A stretch of 17,287 bases of DNA from an uncultured Collinsella sp. GTDB lineage: Bacteria > Actinomycetota > Coriobacteriia > Coriobacteriales > Coriobacteriaceae. A program made the translations under genes and the position numbers. The stretch covers positions 1 to 17,287 of the forward strand of contig CABUBS010000018.1 in NCBI GenBank assembly GCA_902489855.1. The letters are read 5' to 3'. Of this stretch, positions 7,172-15,496 are shown piece by piece (within the stretch, counting starts at the first letter, position 1; each line of letters starts with the position of its first letter). A model generated the notes under the pieces. The model saw only the letters and a program-made list of their open reading frames with translations, was not told the origin of the DNA and made no database searches.

Positions 7172-8152
7172 CTAACTCCTCGATCTGTAACTCTGAAGCC
7201 TCTTAAAGAAAGGCTTCAAAGCACTTCTCACACGAACAATAGAGATAAAAACGCGTGGATGACGAACGGCAATGGACAGTCTCGCTCTCTTAGAACTCGG
7301 AAGAAGGGAAGAATGATCATTCTCTGAGACAAACCGAGCTAAACGTTTATATCTGATTGAATAACCCTCTGTTTTCCCCAATGCAGAAAACGCCATAAGA
7401 ACGAATGTAACCATGCTTTCGTAAGCAGGCGACAGAAAACCCTTTGTCAACTCATTTTCAAAAATCTCCTTGCTTACGAGGAATGCTCCAAGTGCCTTGT
7501 CTGCACTGATATCGTGAACGGCAGAATCGACACGCTCAACTCGATAGTTATAGAGTGGCTCAGTTATACGCGCTGTGTTACCTGCAGCAAGCCAAAATAG
7601 TTTATAAAAATAGTCTCGATCTTCAAGAAGCGCAAGGCCCTCTTTAAAGCGTAACCCCTCGCCCAACGTACGAAGAAATACTTGCGAGTGCGCGAACAGA
7701 TAGTTGTTACATTGCAAAGGACCATCAGACGGACCAGTGCTATCACGTGCGGCTTCAAATCTTCCAATAACCCGTCTATCGGCTCCGATACGGTTAATTG
7801 TCAAACAAATAGCCGCAGGCGAACGTTCTGCAATAACGGATGCAATTTTCCCAAGCGCTCCAGGTTCAATCCAGTCATCACTGTCGCAAAACCAAATGTA
7901 GCGACCAATCGCAACATCAAAACCTCTGTTACGAGCAACTGAAACTCCGGAATTTTCCTGGTGAATTACCTTCACGCGTTCATCTGCCGTCGCAAACTCA
8001 TCGCATAAACCAGAAGAGCCGTCAGTGGAGCCATCGTCCACAAGAACAAGCTCTAACAAGGTGAAATCCTGCAATAAAATACTGCGTACACACTGTTCGA
8101 TGTATTCAGCCGTGTTGTATACCGGCACCACAATTGAAATAAGAGGCGCCAT
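7172..8152 (-). CDS. GT2 (GT-A fold) glycosyltransferase
   Basis: A 326-aa cytoplasmic enzyme predicted to transfer a sugar from a nucleotide donor to the growing lipid-linked unit. The GT-A domain fills the first ~220 residues: ISIVVPVYN at 5-13, VDDGSTDG at 38-45 (nucleotide binding), ENSGVSVARNRG at 66-77, and the metal-binding DSDD at 90-93. The C-terminal third is basic and helical with no recognised domain. I chose ATG at 8152, which has AGGAGA six bases upstream. A GTG 18 bases earlier lacks a site. Donor and linkage cannot be read from sequence. It sits between wzy and wzx, the last transferase in gene order. Confidence 0.9.
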   Translation of the reverse strand: MAPLISIVVPVYNTAEYIEQCVRSILLQDFTLLELVLVDDGSTDGSSGLCDEFATADERVKVIHQENSGVSVARNRGFDVAIGRYIWFCDSDDWIEPGALGKIASVIAERSPAAICLTINRIGADRRVIGRFEAARDSTGPSDGPLQCNNYLFAHSQVFLRTLGEGLRFKEGLALLEDRDYFYKLFWLAAGNTARITEPLYNYRVERVDSAVHDISADKALGAFLVSKEIFENELTKGFLSPAYESMVTFVLMAFSALGKTEGYSIRYKRLARFVSENDHSSLLPSSKRARLSIAVRHPRVFISIVRVRSALKPFFKRLQSYRSRS

Positions 8153-8187
8153 CGTATCTCTCCTGTTCACGCAATCGCCTCATCCAA

Positions 8188-9372
8188 TTAAATGTTATTT
8201 AAATCGTCCCTTAAAGGAAAAACGGACCCCGCGAATATCAACGACAACGCGAAGAAAAAAACTAGACCGAACGATATCTCGACAAGAGATGCAAGAATAG
8301 TGCCGTATATGATCGCAACAAGCCTCGGATTATGGCTACGGAACTTTTTCACGCTAGGGAAAAGACCTATTACCGTGGCAAAAAAAGCAAGCACGCCAAA
8401 TGCGCCATAGTTGACCATGAGCTCTGCGATTCCATTCTGGGCGTTTCCATAACCAACAAGCGCCATGACCGCCGTGTTTCCGTAACCCCATCCAAAAACA
8501 GGCTTTTCGTTGATTAACGATTCGAGGCAATCATAGATTGGAGTTCTACCCGTCATTGTAAGAGACCGCCCCAATACATCCTGGATAAAAAACTGAACGG
8601 CCGGAATATTAAGCAGCATACCCGTTCCGAAGTAAATTACATTCGCAGCGACAATCACGATAGTGATAACTAAACCCTCGCTCAATTTGTGCGCAACTCG
8701 GTTGGTAAGGAATAAAGTAAGGGCAACAGACAACAACAGGCAAAGAAGTGCAGTCATCGCGCTCGCTTTTACGAGCACAATAGCAGATTCAAAAACAAGA
8801 GCCACATAAATTCCCCGGTTATAGCGTAGATAGCCACGCCTAACAGAAAGGAGAGCAGCATAAAGCCCAAGGAGCAACGTATGAATATCGCCAACAGTAA
8901 ACTTATTACCCATCAGATATTGACTGGATGAGTTATTGAAATGGGTAGCGAATACCGTTAGGTCATTCAGTAAACTAAACGCAAACAAAAGCCAAAAGAC
9001 GCTGTCAAACAATTGAAATAAACCGTACTTGCGCGCAATGTCATAACATGAAATAAACAGCGAGATGATATTAAGACCTTGCACGCTCGCAAAGACAACA
9101 TTTTGGTAACTACAACCAGCGCAGAGCGAAGAAATCGACATTGCTATTGGAAATGCAAAAAGAGCCACTTTGTGCGGAAAAACACAAATAGCTTTAAAAT
9201 GCAGCAGCAACAAGATCGCAATAGCAGCGCATCTGATTCCCTGCATAATGGCCGTCGGTACAATATCCACCTTGTAGACAGACAAAATCATGAGCGCGGA
9301 CGTTACAAAGACATCAACATTGAACGATGTCACAACACCTTTGCGTTCTTTAACTGACAGGCTAGCAGGCAT
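8188..9372 (-). CDS. wzy: Wzy-like polysaccharide polymerase
   Basis: A 394-aa membrane protein with about ten hydrophobic segments, predicted to join repeat units at the outer face of the membrane. The family is poorly conserved. The support is the long periplasmic/extracellular loop after residue ~265 with SLTMTGRTPIYDCLESLINE then PVFGWGYGN, followed by NGIAELMVNYGAFGVLAF, which resembles the R-x-x-W/Y, GxGxG and H/Q-N...E-x-G-xx-G pattern of the O-antigen ligase/polymerase group. Position beside wzx and three GTs supports it, and no other polymerase is in view. ATG at 9372 shares one base with the preceding stop (TGATG) and has AAGGA upstream, indicating coupling. A ligase-type member is the main alternative. 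Confidence 0.82.
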   Translation of the reverse strand: MPASLSVKERKGVVTSFNVDVFVTSALMILSVYKVDIVPTAIMQGIRCAAIAILLLLHFKAICVFPHKVALFAFPIAMSISSLCAGCSYQNVVFASVQGLNIISLFISCYDIARKYGLFQLFDSVFWLLFAFSLLNDLTVFATHFNNSSSQYLMGNKFTVGDIHTLLLGLYAALLSVRRGYLRYNRGIYVALVFESAIVLVKASAMTALLCLLLSVALTLFLTNRVAHKLSEGLVITIVIVAANVIYFGTGMLLNIPAVQFFIQDVLGRSLTMTGRTPIYDCLESLINEKPVFGWGYGNTAVMALVGYGNAQNGIAELMVNYGAFGVLAFFATVIGLFPSVKKFRSHNPRLVAIIYGTILASLVEISFGLVFFFALSLIFAGSVFPLRDDLNNI

Positions 9373-10079
9373 CAGCAATCCTTAATAAACGAGTTATAGT
9401 CAAGATACGGTCGCTCGGCTTCCCGCATTAAACGTTTTGTCTTTTCCTCGGTACCCATGAGATTGACCTGAAATGCAAGTTTGCCTTCAAGTTCTTCGTC
9501 ACCGCAGAAAAGCATAAAGTACTCGGGAATCTCATCCTTGCGCGGGTCACGTCCATAGCGCTCCCGAAAGCAGTGGACGTACATCTTACCCTCAGCTATC
9601 TGAGCAGTGAGGCGTTTTTTTCGATAGTGTTCCAAAGAGCAAATCCGCCTTGCAGGAACCCCACCCCAGACGGAATCATGATCAACAAGGCCGGAAACCA
9701 CCGCATGGGCCCCCACCACCACGTTATCTTCAATAATCGATCCACATAAAATCGTGGCACCCCAGCCAATGAAAACGTTGTCGCCAATAACAACTGGCTT
9801 CTGATTCCCTAAAATCTCGCCTGTTTTACCTTTAACAACTGACCAAGAATAATCATGAGTGAGAATAGTGGCCGGCCCCGTAATGTTAACGTGGTTGCCA
9901 ATTGTAATAAGATGCGGCGCAGTAGCATCAATCACCGTTCTCATCGGATAGTGGATGGTCACATCTTCACCGATAACTGCACCCTTAGAACGCAATTCTT
10001 TAATATACGTATCGCTGTAAGCCCTGTAACCACAAACCGACGTTTTAATTGTCCTAGTAAGCCAATGACCTATACCCAT
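9372..10079 (-). CDS. Left-handed beta-helix (hexapeptide) O-acyltransferase
   Basis: A 235-aa member of the maltose/galactoside O-acetyltransferase-like group, predicted to transfer an acetyl (or other acyl) group to a sugar or repeat unit. Hexapeptide repeats run from about residue 35 (AVIGEDVTIHYP) through VVIGDNVFIGWGATILCGSIIEDNVVVGAHAVV to the GGVPAR cap at 139-144. The likely catalytic His is H75 in ILTHDYSW. After the cap an unusual ~90-residue C-terminal extension is highly charged (ERYGRDPRKDEIPEYF and on), longer than the short tail of typical family members. ATG at 10079 follows GAGG, while an earlier GTG lacks a site. It begins ten bases after the preceding GT2 gene. Confidence 0.87.
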   Translation of the reverse strand: MGIGHWLTRTIKTSVCGYRAYSDTYIKELRSKGAVIGEDVTIHYPMRTVIDATAPHLITIGNHVNITGPATILTHDYSWSVVKGKTGEILGNQKPVVIGDNVFIGWGATILCGSIIEDNVVVGAHAVVSGLVDHDSVWGGVPARRICSLEHYRKKRLTAQIAEGKMYVHCFRERYGRDPRKDEIPEYFMLFCGDEELEGKLAFQVNLMGTEEKTKRLMREAERPYLDYNSFIKDC

Positions 10080-10089
10080 CCAGCACACC

Positions 10090-11142
10090 TCAAATCAAAC
10101 CGAAACTGTTTAGCCAGAAAATAAGAAAAGCCGCTTTATTCTTTAAGAGAAAAACAAAGAGTCTCTGTCTGAGATGCAATTCACTAGAAGGAAATTCAGA
10201 TAGAACAGAATGAAACTCGCCATCTCCCAAAATAGATTTAAGCTTGGCAATACACTGAGTGTGCCTCTTTCCCGATAGACTCGGCGTCTCTTGATGAATA
10301 CACATGCGGACGTAGATAAACAGCGTCTTCTGCAGGCGTGTAATACACTCCTGGGACAATGCTGCCTGTCTAATCATCCGGAGAGCCTCACGATAAAAGT
10401 GCATGGACGCCTCAAAGCGATCGGGCCTGTAAGATGTGGTAAGAGAACCTTGGTTTGTACGGTAACAGTACTGAGTAAAATCGCTTACGACCACACGGTC
10501 AGCGTGCAGCAGGAAATTAAACTTAAATACAAAATCCTCGGAAATCATATTGCGTTCGGAAGGGAAACGCAGTGCCTTTTCTCTTATGCAGTCTGCCCGA
10601 AACAGGGAACTCCATGCGGACATCGGTATAGAGTCACTAGCGGCAGGAGCGCTGCCGCATAGACGTGGAATCAATTCATCTCTGACTTTTTCACCATTAT
10701 AGAAAGCATTTTCCATTTGAAAGACAAATTGAGTCTTACCGGTACAGTCTTTCTTTGTGTGCCCACCAATGACGCAGTCAACATCATCCCCCTGAATAGC
10801 GGCAAGAAGACATTCCACAGCATTAGCTTCAAGCCAATCATCCGAATCGATAAACATGACATAATCGGATAGCTCAGATAAGTTATCCAGTCCAGTGTTA
10901 CGTGCATAACCAAGGCCAGCATTTTCTTTGTGCACTGAATGGACTTGAGCATAAGCAGCAGCAAGCTCATCACAAAGCAAAGAACAACCATCGGTTGAGC
11001 CATCATCGACAAGAATAATTTCGAAGAAAGGATAAGTTTGGGCGAGAAGGGAGTCGACGCATTGTCGCAAATACATCTTTACGTTATAAACGGGAACAAT
11101 GGCTGAAATTTTGATATCAAGATTATTAGACACGGTTCCCAT
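10090..11142 (-). CDS. GT2 (GT-A fold) glycosyltransferase
   Basis: A 350-aa predicted cytoplasmic sugar transferase. ISAIVPVYN is at 12-20, VDDGSTDG at 45-52, ENAGLGYARNTG at 73-84, and DSDD at 99-102 is the metal site. The middle and C-terminal parts (SERNMISEDFVFKFN, FTQYCYRTNQGS) follow the EpsJ/capsular GT2 pattern. The start is not certain: the frame is open from ATG 11184, with further candidates at 11163 and 11142 and none has a strong ribosome site. I used 11142 because it puts the first beta strand at the family's usual distance. It overlaps the preceding acyltransferase by 17 bp. Substrate unknown. Confidence 0.88.
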   Translation of the reverse strand: MGTVSNNLDIKISAIVPVYNVKMYLRQCVDSLLAQTYPFFEIILVDDGSTDGCSLLCDELAAAYAQVHSVHKENAGLGYARNTGLDNLSELSDYVMFIDSDDWLEANAVECLLAAIQGDDVDCVIGGHTKKDCTGKTQFVFQMENAFYNGEKVRDELIPRLCGSAPAASDSIPMSAWSSLFRADCIREKALRFPSERNMISEDFVFKFNFLLHADRVVVSDFTQYCYRTNQGSLTTSYRPDRFEASMHFYREALRMIRQAALSQECITRLQKTLFIYVRMCIHQETPSLSGKRHTQCIAKLKSILGDGEFHSVLSEFPSSELHLRQRLFVFLLKNKAAFLIFWLNSFGLI

Positions 11143-11725
11143 CACTTTCAGCTTTTTTCCCATCAATAACGCACCGGTTTTCATCAGAAAGGCGTTTGAT
11201 TAGTCGCGCAGGGGTACCAACGTAGACGCCCGGCTCCAACAAGGAATCAGTAACTACAGACGCCCCCCCAATAAGAATATTGTCCGCAATCTCTACACCA
11301 CGGGTAACAAGAGAATTCGCAGCAATCCAGCAGCGCTCGCCAAGGTGAATAGGCGAAGACTTCAAATCACCATGAACGCCGTCCTCGTCAAACACGTGGT
11401 CATGGTCATAAACGCATACATTTGGGCCAAGCATGGTATGGGATCCGATTTCGATGTTCTCAGCTGCAACAATGCGGCAATTAGTGTTTAAGTAAGCATA
11501 GCTACCAATATGCAAAGACGCACCATCGTCTGCTTGAAGACGCGAGTAGTCATCAATGTAAGCACCAGCGCCAAAATGAATTTGCCCATTAGGTTTAACC
11601 ATAAGCCGCACGCCACGACCAAGATAAACTGGCTTAGATCCACGATCTATTCTAAGCCTACCGCCTAGTCGAACTTTCGCTACCAGCACGCGTAAAGCGC
11701 TAGCCCCCCATTTCACTGGATTCAT
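11126..11725 (-). CDS. Left-handed beta-helix O-acyltransferase
   Basis: A 199-aa hexapeptide-repeat enzyme predicted to acylate a sugar of the repeat unit. Repeats start near residue 34 (LGRGVRLMVKPNGQIHFGAGAYI) and continue to the VYVGTPARLIK cap at 167-177. The catalytic His is likely H108 or H110 in YDHDHVF, and the loop after it is the usual acceptor-site insertion. WIAANSLVTRGVEIADNILIG completes the helix. The gene shares one base with the stop of the upstream GT4 (TAATG) and has a GAGAGGA site. Glycine codons 153-155 contain a run of seven G, and the start region holds six more in a row (codons 6-8), a possible slippage site. Acetyl-CoA is assumed as the donor by family. Confidence 0.88.
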   Translation of the reverse strand: MNPVKWGASALRVLVAKVRLGGRLRIDRGSKPVYLGRGVRLMVKPNGQIHFGAGAYIDDYSRLQADDGASLHIGSYAYLNTNCRIVAAENIEIGSHTMLGPNVCVYDHDHVFDEDGVHGDLKSSPIHLGERCWIAANSLVTRGVEIADNILIGGASVVTDSLLEPGVYVGTPARLIKRLSDENRCVIDGKKAESDGNRV

Positions 11726-12837
11726 TACTTATTCCTCTCCACGCCCTTTAAATAAAGACGTTTGAGCATCTTTGCGTTTTCATTCACGTCATAGCCAGAC
11801 GCTCGAAGAGCTTCCGAAGCCCGTGTCGAATCGTTAGCACGATCAGAGTAGGACAGTTTACGTTCAACTACAGCAGCCCAATCATCAGGAGACTTCTTGA
11901 GCGACATGCGATCAACTAATGGTGTCACGGCGCACTCATCAGTAATGGTATCGGAGATCACACAGGGAAGGCCGTTGTACTGCCATTCAACTACGACATT
12001 TGGAAAGCCCTCGTACAACGAAGGAAACACCATGCAGTCCATACCATTAAGCAGTTCGGAGACATCAGTACGGCGTCCAAGAAACAAGACTTTGTCCTGC
12101 AAGCCAAGCTCTCTGACTCGTTTTCGAACTTCGCTCATTAGTCCGCCATCATCACCAATTAAATACAGACGAGCCTCGCTGTTGCTTGTAAGAAACGACT
12201 TAAATACGTTAAGTAAAAACGAATGATTCTTTTGTTCGTTAATTCGTCCCACATGACCGATAGCAATGGTGTCATCGTTGATATCAAGCATCTCGCGAGC
12301 CCTTTGACGCTTGGCAGAATCAAATCGGAATGAAACGGGATCCTTACCGTTGGGGATAACACTGAATCCCCTTTTTGCGAAAAGCCATCTGCCAGCATCC
12401 ACCCCACAGGCAATCAAGTCAGTTGCAGCATTGTAGAGTAAGGGCCTTAGAATCCTATCAGCCACGCGATGGGAACATACCGTATTATGAGAATGCGCAA
12501 TTCGCATCCCCGTTCCAGCACGCTTCGCGAGCGAAAGCTCCATCCCCAAGAGAGAGCTGCTCCCACACGCATGAACCACGTCAAATCCCTGCTCAAGCAA
12601 TTCATCGAAAGAATGTAGATACTCTCTCAGATGGGTTTTTCTGTTTGGAAGCCGAATAACCGTGAAGCCAGCACATTCGACCCTTTCGACTGCATCCCCA
12701 GGCGAGTCTTCCCATGCAACGGCTGTTAAATCAAGACCGGCCTTATCCATAGCTCCGAACGTCTGTATAGCCCATGATGTAATTCCATCGTTCTTGATTC
12801 CTCCCGTACAGACGAGAAGCACCTTAACTGCACTCAT
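11725..12837 (-). CDS. GT4 (GT-B fold) glycosyltransferase
   Basis: A 370-aa retaining-type transferase of the GT4 family. The N-terminal Rossmann domain begins VKVLLVCTGGIKNDGI, with the glycine-rich acceptor-side loop. The donor domain shows HVGRINEQKNH at 195-205, LYLIGDDG at 224-231, VLFLGRRTDV and the E-x7-E motif EGFPNVVVE at 276-284 with E276 and E284. This is the usual layout for capsule GTs that use UDP-sugars, but the actual donor cannot be inferred. ATG overlaps the preceding GT2 stop by four bases (ATGA) with GGAG upstream, so the pair is translationally coupled. Confidence 0.93.
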   Translation of the reverse strand: MSAVKVLLVCTGGIKNDGITSWAIQTFGAMDKAGLDLTAVAWEDSPGDAVERVECAGFTVIRLPNRKTHLREYLHSFDELLEQGFDVVHACGSSSLLGMELSLAKRAGTGMRIAHSHNTVCSHRVADRILRPLLYNAATDLIACGVDAGRWLFAKRGFSVIPNGKDPVSFRFDSAKRQRAREMLDINDDTIAIGHVGRINEQKNHSFLLNVFKSFLTSNSEARLYLIGDDGGLMSEVRKRVRELGLQDKVLFLGRRTDVSELLNGMDCMVFPSLYEGFPNVVVEWQYNGLPCVISDTITDECAVTPLVDRMSLKKSPDDWAAVVERKLSYSDRANDSTRASEALRASGYDVNENAKMLKRLYLKGVERNK

Positions 12838-13847
12838 CCCTGAGTCTCCACTTCCACATTATGCAGCTTACGCCGTTGAAGCATCGCCCATGGAATTGCC
12901 CTCGGGAATACCTTCATAACAAGTGCTCGCACCTTGTCCTGACAAGAAACAGGGGCTTTAAAGGCGAACAGTGCCTCCGATTTGACAATTTTTCTAGTCC
13001 GCTCATAAAGTTCGGGACAGCTCTTCTCAGAATGAGAAAGAACTATAAGGTCATAGGCATCTGAGTTTGTACGCCACCATGCGTAACGCCACGCCACCAG
13101 AATATCTGGCGACTCCTCGAGAAGATTCTCACGAATACGCTCAATGGCATAGATACCATTTTCCCATTTGACGGGATTAAACTTCGTGGTGACGCTGTTC
13201 GGATTGTCCTTTCGATAGAAGTAGATCTTCCTACGGCAAACAGCTACTTTATCAGCGCGTCCAAAAGCAAGGCAATTAAAATTAAACCCTTCACCAACGG
13301 CAAGATCCTCAAAGAATTTAATCCCATTCTCTTCAAGGAAAACCTTACGGAATAGCTTACTATTGCAACCTATCGGCAGTTTATAGCAAAGAATCCGGCG
13401 GACAGCCTCTTGTCCAGTGATGACCTCAATCTTGTCATTAACAACCTGGTCCTTATCATAGTCGCACATAAACTCGGTCGTACTCACAACTTCAGCGCCT
13501 TTTTCAAGTGCCAAATTGAGCATACATTCAACATAGTCGGGAAAGACGCGATCGTCACCGTCAACGAAACAAATCCACTCTCCGCAAGATTCCTTAATGC
13601 CCCTGTTGCGAGCAGCGCTAACGCCAGCATTTTCAAAATGAAAAACACGCACACGTTCGTCTAAAGCAGTGAATCCGTCGCATATCGCACCTGAGCCATC
13701 AGTGGAGCCATCGTCGACGAGAATGATATCCAGATTTTTATAAGACTGAGCAAGGATAGATTCAACGCACTGTGAAACGTAGTTAGCAACGTTGTAAACA
13801 GGGACAATGACCGTAACTTTTATATCTTTTGCTACAACAGCATTCAA
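12834..13847 (-). CDS. GT2 (GT-A fold) glycosyltransferase
   Basis: A 337-aa predicted sugar transferase. VTVIVPVYN is at 11-19, VDDGSTDG at 44-51, ENAGVSAARNRG at 72-83, and the metal motif reads DGDD at 96-99, a variant of the DSDD seen in the two other GT2s here. The lid region has GEGFNFNCL (a common E-D/N type motif) and YFYRKDNPNSVT. The start is TTG with AAGGT about eight bases upstream, and no in-frame ATG or GTG lies before the first conserved strand. It begins six bases after the upstream acyltransferase. Substrate unknown. Confidence 0.9.
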   Translation of the reverse strand: MNAVVAKDIKVTVIVPVYNVANYVSQCVESILAQSYKNLDIILVDDGSTDGSGAICDGFTALDERVRVFHFENAGVSAARNRGIKESCGEWICFVDGDDRVFPDYVECMLNLALEKGAEVVSTTEFMCDYDKDQVVNDKIEVITGQEAVRRILCYKLPIGCNSKLFRKVFLEENGIKFFEDLAVGEGFNFNCLAFGRADKVAVCRRKIYFYRKDNPNSVTTKFNPVKWENGIYAIERIRENLLEESPDILVAWRYAWWRTNSDAYDLIVLSHSEKSCPELYERTRKIVKSEALFAFKAPVSCQDKVRALVMKVFPRAIPWAMLQRRKLHNVEVETQG

Positions 13848-13853
13848 ACTAGG

Positions 13854-14360
13854 CTACCTTTCGTCCAACATCTTGATAACTCGAGCAGGAACCCCCCCCG
13901 CGAGGCAATTCGCAGGGACATCTTTTGCGACAACTGCACCAGCAGCGATAATAGATCCGTTGCCAATATTCACACCGGGCAAAATCGTGGAACGCGTTCC
14001 AATCCAGCAGCCCTTCCCAACATGAATATCGCGGTTATATGTCTCCCCAGCACGCCGCTCGGCAAGACCCAAGCTATGAGTCGAGCAGCAGAACATAACC
14101 TCAGGAGCAACCTTGGTCTGTTCGCCAATAGTCACTTTGCACGGAAACCGAACGCTTCCATAAAAGCTGCAACCGTTTCCAATAAAGGCGTTCGGTCCAA
14201 CCTCGAGCTCTTTCACCTGAAATAGAACATTGCTGCGAATTAAAACGGTAGGATGAATATCTAAACCGGTAGCTCTAAGGATATCGACACGAAACGGGAG
14301 CGCTACATGCCAGCCCTGTACAGTTCGAGCCAGCCTGATTGCGAGAGATTTTAACTTCAC
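13854..14360 (-). CDS. Left-handed beta-helix O-acyltransferase (XAT/serine acetyltransferase-like)
   Basis: A 168-aa hexapeptide acyltransferase. Repeats run from LDIHPTVLIRSNVLFQ (about 33) through EVGPNAFIGNGCSFYG and TIGEQTKVAPEVMF to IHVGKGCWIGTRSTILPGV and NIGNGSIIAAGAVV. H95 in STHSLG is the likely catalytic His, and GGVPARVIK at 155-163 is the family's C-terminal cap. I chose GTG at 14360: it lies one base after the pyruvyl-transferase-like stop, with GAGGGG upstream. A longer frame from 14441 would overlap that gene by 80 bp. The codons for GGV contain eight consecutive G, so a one-base slip would replace the last ~12 residues. First gene of the AT-rich block. Confidence 0.87.
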   Translation of the reverse strand: MKLKSLAIRLARTVQGWHVALPFRVDILRATGLDIHPTVLIRSNVLFQVKELEVGPNAFIGNGCSFYGSVRFPCKVTIGEQTKVAPEVMFCCSTHSLGLAERRAGETYNRDIHVGKGCWIGTRSTILPGVNIGNGSIIAAGAVVAKDVPANCLAGGVPARVIKMLDER

Positions 14361-14361
14361 G

Positions 14362-15492
14362 CTATCGCCCCTCAACTGCAGTCGCGATCTGCTCACAAAG
14401 ATAGCTGTAAGTCTTTTTCCGCTCTTGCTCGATGCGATCATCTACGGAGCTCCAATCGACACGAGCGCTCAACTTCTGAGGGAGCTGTTCAAGCGATGCA
14501 ACGTGGTCCTGCAGTCCGAGACGATCGAGCAAATCATTCAGCTTCTGCGAGTTACCATAGCCCGAGCTACGTACGAACGTTGCAAAAGGCGTATGGGCGA
14601 TCGTCGAGAAAATGGTGCCATGGAACGTGTCGGTTACCACGGCATCCGCATGCTTGAAGTAGGCGAGCACCTCAAAGGGCGAGCAATCCACGAAGCGATC
14701 ACAGACGCCCTGCACCCCACCGATATTGAGCACCTTGAGACCGCGCTGATCGGCATAGGCACGCACGGCGGCGCACTCCTCGGCCGTGAGACGGCCCGAG
14801 TAGCCGTATGCGATCATATAGCGGTCCTCTTCGACCTCGGCGGGAATCAACCTGCACTCGCCAAAATAGTCGTAGGCGAGCACCGGGTCCAAGTTGAAGG
14901 CCGGTGTTTCCCCCGTAAGCGACTCGACAATGGCGCCCGTGTTGGCATCGCGAGCGGAGACGGCGTCGAGACGCTTGAGGTAGCCCGCGACCTCTTCGCG
15001 CTTGCCGTAACGGTCAAGCTTATCGAGCGTGGTGTTGCCGAAGGAAGCGGCGTAGGTCACCTTGCGTCCGGCGCGCGACCCGGCGCCGAAAAGCGCGGGC
15101 GTGAAGCCGACATTAGCGTTATCCTGCACGCAGTTGAACACCTCGTCGCTGCCGATGACCAAGAGGTCGATGTCGGGATCAAGGTTGGGCTCCTCAGTGA
15201 CGCCGAGCATCGGGTAGAAGCGCTGGGCGTAGGTGCGCTTGTAGCGGATGAAGGCGAACTTGTCCCTGAGCGGAGCGTCGTAGCGGAATACCTCGAGGGC
15301 CTTCTCCGCCTTGCGAGCGACACCCTTCTTCGATGACGGGGACGTGACCAGGCACTTGCCAGGCTCATAGTCAACGAACTGCACATCGCAGCCAAGGGAC
15401 TCCAGGATAGACTTCAGGCCGAAAGCCTGCAGGAAGGACCCGTAGTTGTAGATCCTCTGCATACTGAGTATGCCGGCGCGGGGTTTAGTCAT
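14362..15492 (-). CDS. Polysaccharide pyruvyl transferase family protein (CsaB/WcaK-like)
   Basis: A 376-aa protein of the PF04230-type family, whose characterised members add pyruvate ketals from phosphoenolpyruvate to surface polysaccharides. Visible family marks are YNYGSFLQAFGLKSIL at 15-30, the DLLVIGSDEVFN motif at 109-120, SARD at 179-182, DPVL at 202-205 and VVTDTFHGTIFS at 285-296 with the conserved H291. The GT-B-like fold is implied by family. Not every member has been shown to transfer pyruvate, so the reaction is likely but not proven. ATG follows AAGGA and lies four bases after the upstream stop. The 5' part is GC-rich and the last ~250 bp are visibly less so, which places the composition change inside this gene. 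Confidence 0.87.
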   Translation of the reverse strand: MTKPRAGILSMQRIYNYGSFLQAFGLKSILESLGCDVQFVDYEPGKCLVTSPSSKKGVARKAEKALEVFRYDAPLRDKFAFIRYKRTYAQRFYPMLGVTEEPNLDPDIDLLVIGSDEVFNCVQDNANVGFTPALFGAGSRAGRKVTYAASFGNTTLDKLDRYGKREEVAGYLKRLDAVSARDANTGAIVESLTGETPAFNLDPVLAYDYFGECRLIPAEVEEDRYMIAYGYSGRLTAEECAAVRAYADQRGLKVLNIGGVQGVCDRFVDCSPFEVLAYFKHADAVVTDTFHGTIFSTIAHTPFATFVRSSGYGNSQKLNDLLDRLGLQDHVASLEQLPQKLSARVDWSSVDDRIEQERKKTYSYLCEQIATAVEGR

Positions 15493-15496
15493 GCGG

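Noticed and set aside
14361..14441. A longer acyltransferase start at 14441
   Set aside because: It would overlap the upstream gene by 80 bp, and the added residues do not resemble the family. GTG at 14360 has GAGGGG and immediate coupling.
14425..15336. A 303-codon plus-strand frame opposite the pyruvyl-transferase-like gene
   Set aside because: Antisense to a gene with clear family motifs; no recognisable domain in the plus frame.
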